NCBI RefSeq assembly: GCF_900177545.1
Contig: NZ_FXBQ01000001.1
Location: 2,722,122-2,786,121, forward strand
Origin: Maritimibacter sp. HL-12
GTDB lineage: Bacteria; Pseudomonadota; Alphaproteobacteria; Rhodobacterales; Rhodobacteraceae
Direction of reading: 5' to 3'
DNA length: 64,000 nucleotides
Shown: one piece after another, positions 25,280 to 34,795 of the stretch
How the letters are laid out: each line of letters opens with the position of its first letter
How positions within the stretch are numbered: position 1 is the stretch's first letter
Notes under the pieces: model-generated
The model's input: only the letters and a program-made list of their open reading frames with translations
What the model was told of the DNA's origin: nothing
The model's database searches: none
Translations under genes and position numbers: made by a program

Positions 25280-26743
25280 TCAGTTTTTTCCCGGGTCTTC
25301 CGGGCCGACGGCGGGTTCGTCCCGCACGGTCATCCATTGAATCTCGGTGAATTCGTCGATCACGGCCTGGCCACCGAAGCGGCCATAGCCACTGGCCTTC
25401 ACCCCGCCATAGGGCATCGCCGGGTCGTCGCAGACGGTGGAGCCGTTGACATGCACCGCGCCGCACTCGATCCGCTGCGCGATTGCGCTTGCCTTGTCCA
25501 CGTTGCGGCCGAAAACCGCGGCGGCAAGGCCGTATTCGGTATCGTTCGCCACAGTCACCGCCTCGTCGGCGTCGGCCACGCGGATGACCCCGACGACCGG
25601 CCCGAAAACCTCTTCGCCATAGATCCGCATGCCATAGGCGACATGGTCGAGGATCGTCGGCTGCACCGCCACGCCGTTGCCCTCGCCGCCGGTCACCAAC
25701 ACGGCCCCCTTGGCGAGCGCGTCGTCGATCAACCCGCGCACCCGGGCAACCGCCTCGTTGCCGATCAACTGCCCGAGCGGGCCTCTCCCGGTCGCCGGAT
25801 CGAAGCGCAGCTCCTGCGCCTCCCGTGCCAGCGCGGCGATGAACGCCTCGGCCACCGGCGCTTCCACCACGATCCGGTCGGTCGCCATGCAAACCTGGCC
25901 CTGGTTGAAAAACGCACCATGGGCCACGGTGCGCGCTGTCGCCTCGATATCGGCGTCGGCCAGCACGATCGCGGAGGCCTTGCCGGACAATTCCAAAAGG
26001 CATTTCTTCAGATGTCGCGCCGCCATCACGGCGATCTCGCGGCCAACCCGCGTCGAGCCGGTGAAATTCACCCGCCGCACCGCCGGATGCGCGATCAGGG
26101 CCTCGACCACGCTGTGCGCGTCCTCTGGAGCATTGCTGACGAGGTTGAGCACGCCGTCGGGCAGGCCCGCAGCGATCAGCGCCTCGGCGACCCTCTCGTG
26201 CAACTTGGGGCAAAGTTCCGAGGCCTTCAGCACCACGGTATTGCCCAGGGCAAGGGGCGCGGCCACGGCGCGCACCGCCAGCGTCACCGCCGCGTTCCAT
26301 GGCGCGATGCCGAGAACGACGCCGGTTGGCTTGCGGATCAGCCGGTAGCTGGCACCTACCGGGCCGCCCGCAGCCTGCGTGGTGCCGATCGCATCGGCGA
26401 GGCTCGCGGCGTGTTGCAGGGTTTCGCAGGCAATCTCGACATTGAAGCGCACCCAGTCTGCCGACGCGCCGACCTCGGCCGCGCCGATCTGGCAAAGCTC
26501 CTCGGTGGCGTCGCGCAGGCAGTCGGCGGCGCGGCGCACCAGCTTGGCGCGCTCGGCAGGCGCGCAAGCCGACCATTCGGGAAACGCCCGCGCGGCGGCA
26601 TCGGCCGCGGTTTCCGCGCCCGCGGCATCCAGCGCCGCGGCCCGCGTGACCACCGCCCCGGTGATCAGGTCGCGCCGCTCGAAGGTGCGGGCGTGCGGGG
26701 CGGCGACGGACGCGCCACTGATGATGGCATTGGCTACGAACAA
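25280..26743 (-). CDS. Aldehyde dehydrogenase, salicylaldehyde/vanillin-dehydrogenase-like
   Basis: The protein has 487 residues. It shows the stretch GVVLGIAPWNAAVTLAVRA, FTGSTRVGREIA, catalytic Glu in LLELSGKASAIVL (Gly-Gly replaced by Ser-Gly, as in salicylaldehyde/vanillin dehydrogenases), catalytic Cys in GQVCMATDRIVV, and EEVFGPVVGVIRV. First gene of the minus-strand operon, divergent from the AraC regulator; 25 bp before the binding-protein gene. Confidence 0.85.
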   Translation of the reverse strand: MFVANAIISGASVAAPHARTFERRDLITGAVVTRAAALDAAGAETAADAAARAFPEWSACAPAERAKLVRRAADCLRDATEELCQIGAAEVGASADWVRFNVEIACETLQHAASLADAIGTTQAAGGPVGASYRLIRKPTGVVLGIAPWNAAVTLAVRAVAAPLALGNTVVLKASELCPKLHERVAEALIAAGLPDGVLNLVSNAPEDAHSVVEALIAHPAVRRVNFTGSTRVGREIAVMAARHLKKCLLELSGKASAIVLADADIEATARTVAHGAFFNQGQVCMATDRIVVEAPVAEAFIAALAREAQELRFDPATGRGPLGQLIGNEAVARVRGLIDDALAKGAVLVTGGEGNGVAVQPTILDHVAYGMRIYGEEVFGPVVGVIRVADADEAVTVANDTEYGLAAAVFGRNVDKASAIAQRIECGAVHVNGSTVCDDPAMPYGGVKASGYGRFGGQAVIDEFTEIQWMTVRDEPAVGPEDPGKN

Positions 26744-26903
26744 GTCGTCCTCCCAAACGGCTTATCGCTTACGCGCGGTCTGAATCGTTTCACGCAGACG
26801 CCTCGGCGCTCTCCCATTGCACCGGGTCAAACCAGCGTCGGTTGACAAGCGGCATCCGTAAATGGCCAAATGTGGGAAAGAATTATTGTTTTGAGGGAAA
26901 AGG

Positions 26904-27842
26904 TTGCCATTTCGCGGAATCTCGGGTGCGTCAGCCGGTCGCAGGGTGGAAACCCCGATCCGGGCGGAACGATTCCGCGCGGACCTGCAGCCGCGGTCCA
27001 TCGGCCTCGCCGGGCTGGACGACACCGAGAATTTCCGCGCAATCCATCTTGAAAGGGGCGAGGCGTCGCTGCGGCTCACCGATGCCACGCCGCTGCCACT
27101 GCTGGGGCCGGTCATGGGCTGGTTTCCGTGGCACGAGGGGATGCGGCTCGAACTGGCGGCCGGGGCGCAGGGGTGTCACCTGGCCCTTGGGCGGGGCACG
27201 TTGAACCGCACCCTGGCCCGCGCGCCGGAAATCACCGATCTGCGTTTCATGGCGGATCGCAGGCTGCTTTTGCGGCTCTCCGGCGAGGGCGCGCGGATGG
27301 CGCCGACGGTCTCTGCGTGCTTCGCGGGGATCCTTGCCGAAACCCTGCTGCCGGGCCCGCTCAGCGCCTCGGTGGTCGAGTCGTTCCTGCGCGTGCTGCT
27401 TGTCCAGTTGCAGCGTGGCCAGATCCAGGGCGGCGCGTCGGGGTCGGCCGCAGGCGGCTCGCCCGCGCTTGCCAACCGGTTCACCGCCCTGGTCGAAGGC
27501 CATGTCCGCGAGCGCTGGACGGTGGCGCGCTACGCCGCCGAACTCGGCATTTCCCGCGACCGGCTGAACGACATCTGCCTTCGCACGCACGGCCGCCCGC
27601 CGGGCCGGATGATCCGCGAGCGATTGATGATCGAGGCCAAGGCCTATCTCGAACAATCCTCCCTTGCGATTGAACAGATTGCCGGTGTGCTCGGATTCTC
27701 CGGTGCCCCGCAATTCAACCGCTTTTTCAGCCAGATCGAGGGGTTGGCGCCGGGACGCTACCGATCCCGCCATCGCAGCCTTGCGCAGCTCGACCACGAA
27801 GCCGTCAGCGACGTCGATGATGCGCTCTATTCCTGGCCCTGA
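26904..27842 (+). CDS. AraC-family transcriptional regulator
   Basis: The protein has 312 residues if it starts at the TTG at 26904, which has GAGGGAAAAGG before it; a GTG at 26946 (298 residues) is the other option. The C-terminal ~100 residues hold two helix-turn-helix units: WTVARYAAELGISRDRLNDIC, then AIEQIAGVLGFSGAPQFNRFFSQ. The N-terminal part is a cupin-like sensor with no close match that I recognise. It is divergent from the aldehyde dehydrogenase/liv operon across 160 bp, so it probably activates that operon in response to the transported compound. Confidence 0.82.
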   Translation: MPFRGISGASAGRRVETPIRAERFRADLQPRSIGLAGLDDTENFRAIHLERGEASLRLTDATPLPLLGPVMGWFPWHEGMRLELAAGAQGCHLALGRGTLNRTLARAPEITDLRFMADRRLLLRLSGEGARMAPTVSACFAGILAETLLPGPLSASVVESFLRVLLVQLQRGQIQGGASGSAAGGSPALANRFTALVEGHVRERWTVARYAAELGISRDRLNDICLRTHGRPPGRMIRERLMIEAKAYLEQSSLAIEQIAGVLGFSGAPQFNRFFSQIEGLAPGRYRSRHRSLAQLDHEAVSDVDDALYSWP

Positions 27843-27976
27843 TCGGGCTTCGATTCCAGTGCGCAAGATCGCGCCCCCGCCCGTCGCAAGGCAGCCGAGC
27901 GGCGGTGCCGGTGGCCCCTGAGCAGCAGAAGTCGCGCGCTTCGGCCCCGGTCGATCCGGCGGCACGCCCTGGCGGA

Positions 27977-28016
27977 TCGTCACAAAAGTTTTTCGGAACC
28001 GTTAAGAAAGTTTGAC
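27977..28016 (+). promoter_or_regulatory. Candidate Pho box upstream of phnC
   Basis: Seven-base elements repeat every 11 bp: TCGTCAC (27977), GTTTTTC (27988), CCGTTAA (27999) and GTTTGAC (28010), separated by AAAA, GGAA and GAAA. Spacing and AT-rich 4-bp linkers fit PhoB direct repeats, but only the outer elements match CTGTCAC well. It lies in the 216-bp gap 27843-28058, in which I see nothing else. Confidence 0.45.
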
Positions 28017-28058
28017 GGTCAGCCGGTCTTGTCTCAGCGACAGAATCAAGGGGGCCTC

Positions 28059-28883
<825 letters not shown>

Positions 28884-28956
28884 AGTTCCTTTCCCGAGTT
28901 CCCCCTCCCGTCGCGGTGCCCGCGTCGGAACCAACCACTGAAGAGAGAGAGAAACG

Positions 28957-29865
28957 ATGAAAACCACCCTTGCGGCCATCCTGGCCACCACCGTCCTCGC
29001 TGCCCCCGCCGTCGCGCAGGACAGCATCAGCGAATTCCGCATCGGCATCCTCGGCGGCGAGAACGCCCAGGACCGGATGACCTCGAACGAGTGCTTCCGC
29101 GCCCACACCGAGGAACTGCTCGGCGTGCCCACCAAGCTGTTCACCCCGGCCGACTACGACGGCGTGATCCAGGGCCTGCTCGGCGGCACCCTCGACATGG
29201 CCTGGCTCGGCGCCTCGTCCTATGCCAAGACCTACCTGACCGACCCCGAGGCCGTCGAGCCGGTGCTCGTGAAGGTCAATGTCGATGGTTCCTACGGTTA
29301 CCATTCGATCGGTTTCGCCCGCACCGACAGCGGCATCACCTCGCTCGAAGACATGCAGGGCAAGGTTTTCGGCTTCGGCGACCCGAACTCCACCTCGGGC
29401 TTCCTGATCCCCTCGATCGAGATCCCCGAAATCACCGGCGGTTCGATGGACTCGGGTGACTACTTCGGCGAAGTCAAGTTCACCGGCGGTCACGAGCAGA
29501 CCATCGTCGCGGTGTTCAACGGCGACATCGACGGCGGCGTGACCTGGGCCGACGGCCTCGGTGAATGGGAAGAAGGCTACAACTCGGGCGCGCTGCGCAA
29601 GGCCTCCGACGCCGGCATCGTCGACATGAACGAACTCGTCGAGATCTGGAAGTCGAAGCCGATCCCGGAAGGCCCGATCGTGCTGCGCAAGGACCTGCCC
29701 GAGCGCATCAAGGTCGACATGACCGCGCTGATGGCCTCGCTGCCCTACATGGACGCCGACTGCGCCTACAACTTCATGGCCGGCGAAGCGCTCGGCATGA
29801 TGCCGATCAACCACGACGCCTACGAGTCGATCATCGGCGCGCGCCTCGCGGTGCAAGGCGAATAA
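28957..29865 (+). CDS. phnD: Phosphonate-binding periplasmic protein
   Basis: The protein has 302 residues with a signal peptide (MKTTLAAILATTVLAAPAVA). FRIGILGGENAQDRMTSNE, TPADYDGVIQGLLGGTLDMAWLGASSYA and VFGFGDPNSTSGFLIPS are typical of PhnD proteins; the last contains the Ser/Thr/Ser cluster that binds the phosphonate group. Strong ribosome site GAAGAGAGAGAG. Codon use is even more biased than in the neighbours, fitting high expression. Confidence 0.93.
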   Translation: MKTTLAAILATTVLAAPAVAQDSISEFRIGILGGENAQDRMTSNECFRAHTEELLGVPTKLFTPADYDGVIQGLLGGTLDMAWLGASSYAKTYLTDPEAVEPVLVKVNVDGSYGYHSIGFARTDSGITSLEDMQGKVFGFGDPNSTSGFLIPSIEIPEITGGSMDSGDYFGEVKFTGGHEQTIVAVFNGDIDGGVTWADGLGEWEEGYNSGALRKASDAGIVDMNELVEIWKSKPIPEGPIVLRKDLPERIKVDMTALMASLPYMDADCAYNFMAGEALGMMPINHDAYESIIGARLAVQGE

Positions 29866-29882
29866 CCCGACCCAAAATACCG

Positions 29883-29917
29883 GGCCCGGCTCCCGAAGGG
29901 GGCCGGGCCACGTTTTT
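29883..29917 (+). terminator. Strong stem-loop with T-tract between phnD and phnE1
   Basis: A 12-bp stem (29883-29894 with 29898-29909, one T.G pair) closes a GAA loop and is followed by ACG and five T. It looks like a real intrinsic terminator inside the operon, so it probably lets only part of the transcription reach the permease genes and keeps binding protein in excess. Confidence 0.75.
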
Positions 29918-29948
29918 AGAGCAGACCTGAAAGACAAGGGGACACGCC

Positions 29949-30821
29949 ATGGCGGACACCACGCTGAACCAGGGTTCGCCCGAAGTCACGGCCGAGATCC
30001 GCGACGCCTACATGGCGATGACGCGCACCAAGCGCATGTATGGCGGGATCATGCTGGTGGTGTTCATTGCGCTGATGGTCTCGGGCTTCATGCTCGCCGA
30101 CAGCCGCAACGCCGGCGGCTTCTGGAACGGCATCCTAAACATCTTCCAGTTTCCCGGTGAAGTGCTGGCCGAGGCCAGCGCCAAGGCCGCCAACCTGCCC
30201 GCGCTGATGGTGAAATTCTTCCCGTCGCTGCTGGAGACGATCAACATCGCCGCCGCCTCGACGCTGGTGGGCGGGCTCATCGCCATCGTGCTGTCGCTCC
30301 TCTCCACCCGCGGGCTCGCCCGTTTTCCGGCCTTGATCGGGCTGTTCCGGCGGATGATGGACATCATGCGCGCGGTGCCCGAGATCGTTATCGCGCTGGT
30401 GCTGATCTTCATCCTCGGCGGCGGCCCGGTGCCGGCGATGATCGCCATCGCCTTCCACACCGCCGGCGCGCTCGGCAAGCTGTTCTCCGAGGTCAACGAA
30501 AACGCCGATCTGAAGCCGGTCGAGGGGCTGGCCTCGGTGGGGGCGAACTGGTCGCAGCGGATGCTGCTCGGCGTGGTGCCGCAGGTGGCGCCGAACTGGC
30601 TGAGCTATGCGCTGCTGCGTTTCGAGATCAATATCCGCGCCTCCGCCATTCTCGGCTTCGTCGGCTCCGGCGGGATCGGCTACGATCTGAAGAACGCCTT
30701 CAGCTGGGGGCAGGGACGCTACGACGAGGTCGCCGCGATCTTCATCCTGCTGTTCCTCACCATCGTGTTCTTCGACCAGCTTTCCAGCCATTACCGAAAC
30801 AAGCTCGTGGGAAAGGTCTGA
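29949..30821 (+). CDS. phnE: Phosphonate ABC transporter permease 1
   Basis: The permease has 290 residues. It has a first membrane helix near 35-52 and a binding-protein-dependent permease core with ETINIAAASTLVGGLIAIVLS, MRAVPEIVIALVLIF and the EAA-type loop ENADLKPVEGLASVGANW. FVGSGGIGYDLKNAFSWGQ near the end is PhnE-typical. Ribosome site AAGGGG. Three bases separate it from the second permease. Confidence 0.9.
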   Translation: MADTTLNQGSPEVTAEIRDAYMAMTRTKRMYGGIMLVVFIALMVSGFMLADSRNAGGFWNGILNIFQFPGEVLAEASAKAANLPALMVKFFPSLLETINIAAASTLVGGLIAIVLSLLSTRGLARFPALIGLFRRMMDIMRAVPEIVIALVLIFILGGGPVPAMIAIAFHTAGALGKLFSEVNENADLKPVEGLASVGANWSQRMLLGVVPQVAPNWLSYALLRFEINIRASAILGFVGSGGIGYDLKNAFSWGQGRYDEVAAIFILLFLTIVFFDQLSSHYRNKLVGKV

Positions 30822-30824
30822 ACC

Positions 30825-32165
30825 ATGACCGCCATCGCCGACATGCCGCAGACCGAAAACCTGCATGACACCGCCACCCGGCTGATCGGCCGCAAGCGCC
30901 TGCTGGCCTTTGCCGTGCCGGGGGTGATCCTCGCCTATTTCGTCTACCTGTTCTTCGCCTTTGACATCCCCGGCCTGATGGACCGGGCGCGGATGGACAA
31001 CGCCGCGATCCTCGTCGCCGACAGCTACAGCTACAAGACCCACGTCACCCACGACAACCGGGTCGGCGGACTCGGGTTCGCCGTCGAGGGCGAGGCCAAG
31101 GGCACCTACCCCGAGGGCATGGTGCCGGAGTTCGTGACGATGAGCGGCGACGATGCCGCCCGGATCGAGCTGAAAGCCGGCGAGGCGGCCGAGATCGACG
31201 GCTCGACCTTGCGCTACACCGTGCCGGATTACGGCACCGTGGTGGTCACGCTGGAGGGCCGCGAGATCCTGCTCGAAACCCCCGATGGCGAAGTGCCCGA
31301 CTGGATCAGCGCCAGTTCCTCGCGGGTCAACATCACCGGCGCGGGTGGCCGCGCCAGCGTGACCCGCGCGCGCACCGAGGTGTTTCGCTACGCCTTCGGC
31401 TGGGAGCTGTTCTGGTTCACGCTCGACAGCCAGTTCTACGGCAAGACGCCCGCCGAACTGGCCGGGCTGGTGCTCTCGGGGGACCGCGTGGTGGACGGCA
31501 AGAGCAACCTTGCCGCGATCGCCCACGATGTCTGGTACAACAAGATGTGGCGTCACGGCGACGTGCTCTGGGCGATCTTCGAGACCATCCTGATGGCCTT
31601 CCTCGGCACCATGGGCGCGGCCCTGGTGGCGCTGCCGATGGCCTTCCTCGCGGCGAAGAACTTCAGCCGCCTGATGAGCATCCGCTTCGCCATGCGCCGG
31701 CTGTTCGACTTCGTGCGCGGGGTCGACGGGCTGATCTGGACGATCATCCTCAGCCGCGCCTTCGGCCCCGGCCCGATGACCGGCGCGCTGGCGATCCTGA
31801 TCACCGACACCGGCTCTTTCGGCAAGATGTTCTCGGAAGCGCTGGAGAATGTCGACGACAGGCAGATCGAGGGCGTCGCCTCGACCGGGGCCAAGACGCT
31901 GCACCGTTACCGCTTCGGGGTGATCCCGCAGATCACGCCGGTGCTGCTCAGCCAGGTGCTCTACTACCTCGAATCCAACACCCGCTCGGCAACAATCATC
32001 GGCGCGATCACCGGCGGCGGCATCGGCCTTTTGCTGACCCAGGCGATGATCACCCAGAAGGATTGGGAAGAGGTGAGCTACTACATCGTGCTGATCGTGC
32101 TGATGGTGATGGCGATGGACACGATCTCGGGCTGGCTGCGGCGCAGGCTGATCAAGGGCGCTTGA
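30825..32165 (+). CDS. phnE2: Phosphonate ABC transporter permease 2 with periplasmic insert
   Basis: At 446 residues this is ~170 longer than a normal PhnE. A first membrane helix (LLAFAVPGVILAYFVYLFFAF, ~26-46) is followed by a ~150-residue soluble region rich in beta-like segments and acidic residues (MVPEFVTMSGDDAARIEL), then the permease core from ~235: ETILMAFLGTMGAALVALP, RGVDGLIWTIILSRAFGPG, and the loop ENVDDRQIEGVASTGAKTL. The extra domain between helices 1 and 2 is likely periplasmic and could touch PhnD. Its TGA overlaps the next ATG. Confidence 0.88.
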   Translation: MTAIADMPQTENLHDTATRLIGRKRLLAFAVPGVILAYFVYLFFAFDIPGLMDRARMDNAAILVADSYSYKTHVTHDNRVGGLGFAVEGEAKGTYPEGMVPEFVTMSGDDAARIELKAGEAAEIDGSTLRYTVPDYGTVVVTLEGREILLETPDGEVPDWISASSSRVNITGAGGRASVTRARTEVFRYAFGWELFWFTLDSQFYGKTPAELAGLVLSGDRVVDGKSNLAAIAHDVWYNKMWRHGDVLWAIFETILMAFLGTMGAALVALPMAFLAAKNFSRLMSIRFAMRRLFDFVRGVDGLIWTIILSRAFGPGPMTGALAILITDTGSFGKMFSEALENVDDRQIEGVASTGAKTLHRYRFGVIPQITPVLLSQVLYYLESNTRSATIIGAITGGGIGLLLTQAMITQKDWEEVSYYIVLIVLMVMAMDTISGWLRRRLIKGA

Positions 32166-32803
32166 TGCGGCTCCTGGTGACGGGGGCGAACCGCGGCATC
32201 GGCGCGGCGCTGGTGACGGCGGCGCGGGCGGACGGCCACGAGGTCATCGCGGCAACGCGGCCGGGGCAGGGCGGTGACGTGCTCTTCGATGTCACCGACC
32301 ACGCCGCGCTCGCCGGTGCGGCGGCCGACCTCGGCCCGCTCGACGTGCTGATCAACAACGCCGGTATCATCGGCCCGGCGCGGCAATCGCCGCTCGACAT
32401 GGATTTCGACGGGTTCCGCGAGGTGCTCGAGGTCAACACCCTTGCGCCGCTCGCGGTGGCGCAGGCCTTCCTGCCCAACCTGCGCCGCGGCACCCGCCCG
32501 CGCATCTTGTCGATCTCGTCGCAGATGGCATGGATGGGCTACGCCAAGTCCGACCGGATCGCCTACCGGGCCTCGAAAGTGGCGCTCAACAAGGTGATGC
32601 AGGGGCTTGCGACCGACCTTGCCCCCGAGGGCATCGCCGTCGGCGTCGTCGATCCGGGCTGGGTGCGCACCGAGATGGGCGGGCCGGAGGCCGAGGAAGA
32701 CCCTGCCACGGTGGCCGCTGGCATTCTCGCGCTGATCGACGGGCTCTCGCCGGAGCGCAGCGGGCTGTTCTGGTCGTGGCGGGGGCAGGTGCGCGAATAT
32801 TGA
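32165..32803 (+). CDS. Short-chain dehydrogenase/reductase
   Basis: The protein has 212 residues, small for an SDR. It has cofactor motif LVTGANRGIGAAL at residues 4-16, NNAGI at about 60-64, and the catalytic YxxxK as YRASK with a Ser in ILSISSQMAW. TGATG overlap with the phosphonate permease makes it part of the phn transcript. Substrate unknown. The candidate Pho box starts 3 bases after its stop. Confidence 0.82.
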   Translation: MRLLVTGANRGIGAALVTAARADGHEVIAATRPGQGGDVLFDVTDHAALAGAAADLGPLDVLINNAGIIGPARQSPLDMDFDGFREVLEVNTLAPLAVAQAFLPNLRRGTRPRILSISSQMAWMGYAKSDRIAYRASKVALNKVMQGLATDLAPEGIAVGVVDPGWVRTEMGGPEAEEDPATVAAGILALIDGLSPERSGLFWSWRGQVREY

Positions 32804-32805
32804 CC

Positions 32806-32834
32806 TTGTCACGCGCCTGTGACCAGATCGTCAT
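32806..32834 (+). promoter_or_regulatory. Pho box (three 11-bp-phased half sites) upstream of the plcP-like gene
   Basis: TTGTCAC-GCGC-CTGTGAC-CAGA-TCGTCAT: three 7-bp elements spaced exactly 11 bp, as PhoB sites are. It lies between the SDR stop and the phosphoesterase start at 32889, with a GATACG -10-like hexamer right after it. The phosphoesterase block therefore likely has its own phosphate-starvation promoter. Confidence 0.72.
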
Positions 32835-32888
32835 GATACGGCAACAGCTTGCGGAGAAAACCATGGCGAGACATCACGGAGCCGCCCG

Positions 32889-33698
32889 ATGCCAACGCGC
32901 TTTCGCAGCCTGTTTCTTTCCGATCTTCACCTCGGCGCGCGGGCTTGCCAGCCGCGCGCGGTGCTCGATTTCCTTCAGGCGCACGAAGCCGACGCGATCT
33001 ACCTGGTGGGCGATATTCTCGATCTGTGGCACGGAGGCCAGGTGCATTGGTCGCCGGTGCACGACGCCGTGATGAGCGAGCTGGAGCGGCGCGCGCTGAA
33101 CGGCGCCCGGGTGGTCTATCTTGCCGGCAACCACGATGCCGCCCTGCGCCAGCCGGGGGCCGCGCGGCTGCCGGACGCCTGGGAACTGCGCGAGGCGCTG
33201 GTGCATCGGGCGGGCGACGGGCGGGCTTATCTCGTGCTGCACGGCGACCAGGCCGACAGCCGGATTCTGCGTCTGCACGCCATGACCCGGATCGGCAGCC
33301 GCGCCGATGCGCTGATGCGCGGGCTCGATGCCTGGCTCGGCCGCCGGCTCGACGCCTGGGCCCGCAAGGGCGACGACAGCCCGATCCGCGCCGCGATCCG
33401 CGCCTTCAACAGCCTGTTCGTGATGGGCGGGCGCTTCGAGCGCCGGCTGGTTGCCCTCGCCGGAGCGGCGGGGCTTCAGGGCGTGATCTGCGGCCATTCC
33501 CACAAGCCGGGGCTGCGCGAAATCGACGGTCTGCGCTATGCCAACTGCGGCGACTGGGTCGACAGCTTCACCGCGCTGGTGGAAGACGAGAGCGGTGCGC
33601 TCAAGCTGGTCGACTGGTCGGCAGAGGCTGCGGCCCGGCCCGGTCCGGTTCAAGGTATCCCGGCGGAGGCCCCGGCGATGGCCCGGAGCGCGGGCTGA
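32889..33698 (+). CDS. plcP: PlcP-like metallophosphoesterase (phospholipase C type, phospholipid turnover)
   Basis: The protein has 269 residues. Calcineurin-type metal ligands are all present: SDLHLG (D12, H14), GDILD (D42), GNHD (N81), HGDQ (H118) and CGHSHK (H203, H205). LpxH, the related lipid A enzyme, is shorter; the pattern LRYANCGDWVDSFTALVED (near 216-234) and the length fit PlcP, which in phosphate-starved rhizobia and marine bacteria removes the head group of phospholipids to leave diacylglycerol. The gene order, PlcP followed by a glycosyltransferase, and a Pho box just upstream strengthen this. LpxH-like activity is the alternative. Ribosome site ACGGAG. Confidence 0.75.
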   Translation: MPTRFRSLFLSDLHLGARACQPRAVLDFLQAHEADAIYLVGDILDLWHGGQVHWSPVHDAVMSELERRALNGARVVYLAGNHDAALRQPGAARLPDAWELREALVHRAGDGRAYLVLHGDQADSRILRLHAMTRIGSRADALMRGLDAWLGRRLDAWARKGDDSPIRAAIRAFNSLFVMGGRFERRLVALAGAAGLQGVICGHSHKPGLREIDGLRYANCGDWVDSFTALVEDESGALKLVDWSAEAAARPGPVQGIPAEAPAMARSAG

Positions 33699-34795
33699 TG
33701 CTCGTTGCCGTGCTTGCCACCGTCTTCACGGTCACGCTCGCGGTGCACCTGCTCAGCACCGCGCTGGCCTGGCCCCGTGCCGCCCGTGAGCGCGGACCAG
33801 ACGCGCCCGCGCGCCCGCCGGTCTCGCTGGTGCGGCCGGTCTGCGGGCTCGACGTCTTCGACGCCGAAACCCTCGCGTCGTCTTTCGGGCAGGATTATCC
33901 CGACCACGAGATCCTGTTCTGCGCCGCCTCGGCAAACGATCCGGCCGTGGCGCTGCTTGAGAAGCTGATCGCCGACCACCCGGAGGCGCAGGCCCGTATC
34001 CTGATCGGGGATGACCGGATCAGCGCCAACCCCAAGCTCAACAACCTGGTGAAGGGCTTTGCCGCCGCCCGCGGCGACTGGGTGGCGATGACCGATGCCA
34101 ACCTCTTGCTCACGCCCGACTATCTCAGCCGCCTCGATGCCACCCGGCGAGCCGATACCGGCCTCGTCTCCTCGCCCCCGGCCGGGATCCGGCCCGGCAA
34201 CTTCTGGGGTGCATTGGAATGCGCCTTCCTGAACTCCAACCAGGCGCGCTGGCAACTCGCGGCGGACGCGCTCGGGATCGGCTTCGCCCACGGCAAGACG
34301 CTGTTCTGGAACCGCGACCTGCTGAGCGCGGGGGGTGGCCTTGAGGCGCTGGCCCGCGACCTTGCCGAAGACGTGGCCTCGACCAAGCTGGTGCGGGGGC
34401 AGGGAAAGAAGGTTCGCCTTGCCCGGACGCTCTTCGGCCAGCCGATCGGCAAGCGCGATTTCGACGAGGTCTGGGGGCGGCAACTGCGTTGGTCGCGGAT
34501 CCGCCGCGCCGGGTTCCCGGCGATCTTCGGCCTCGAGATCCTGCAAGGCCCGCTGCCGCCGTTGCTGGCGCTGGCGGCGCTTGTCGGCCACGGCACGGTG
34601 CCCGGCCCCGCGCTCGCCGCGTTCGCGGTCCTCTGGTATGGTGTCGAACTCGCGCTCGCGCGGGCCCACGGCTGGCCCGCCGCCCCGCGCGACATTGCCG
34701 CGATGCTGCTGCGCGACGCGCTTCTGCCCGCGCTCTGGATCGTCACCTGGCGCCGTCGCGGGTTCACCTGGCGCGGCTCGGTGGTGGGCGCGTGA
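33698..34795 (+). CDS. GT21-type (ceramide-glucosyltransferase-like) glycosyltransferase for membrane glycolipids
   Basis: The protein has 365 residues. Its ATG overlaps the phosphoesterase stop (TGATG). N-terminal helix (~1-25), then GT-A domain motifs of family 21: NPKLNNL (111-117), DAN (133-135), D225 in AEDV, and (Q/R)xxRW as RQLRW (261-265), followed by two C-terminal membrane segments. GT21 members add sugar to ceramide or diacylglycerol. After PlcP-type head-group removal, the natural acceptor would be diacylglycerol, giving phosphorus-free glycolipid; this is inferred from context. Confidence 0.8.
   Translation: MLVAVLATVFTVTLAVHLLSTALAWPRAARERGPDAPARPPVSLVRPVCGLDVFDAETLASSFGQDYPDHEILFCAASANDPAVALLEKLIADHPEAQARILIGDDRISANPKLNNLVKGFAAARGDWVAMTDANLLLTPDYLSRLDATRRADTGLVSSPPAGIRPGNFWGALECAFLNSNQARWQLAADALGIGFAHGKTLFWNRDLLSAGGGLEALARDLAEDVASTKLVRGQGKKVRLARTLFGQPIGKRDFDEVWGRQLRWSRIRRAGFPAIFGLEILQGPLPPLLALAALVGHGTVPGPALAAFAVLWYGVELALARAHGWPAAPRDIAAMLLRDALLPALWIVTWRRRGFTWRGSVVGA

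Noticed and set aside
32849-33697. In-frame upstream extension of the GT21 gene (would give 648 residues).
   Set aside because: The extra 283 codons are the out-of-frame reading of the PlcP-like gene; the ATG at 33698 overlapping its stop is the real start.
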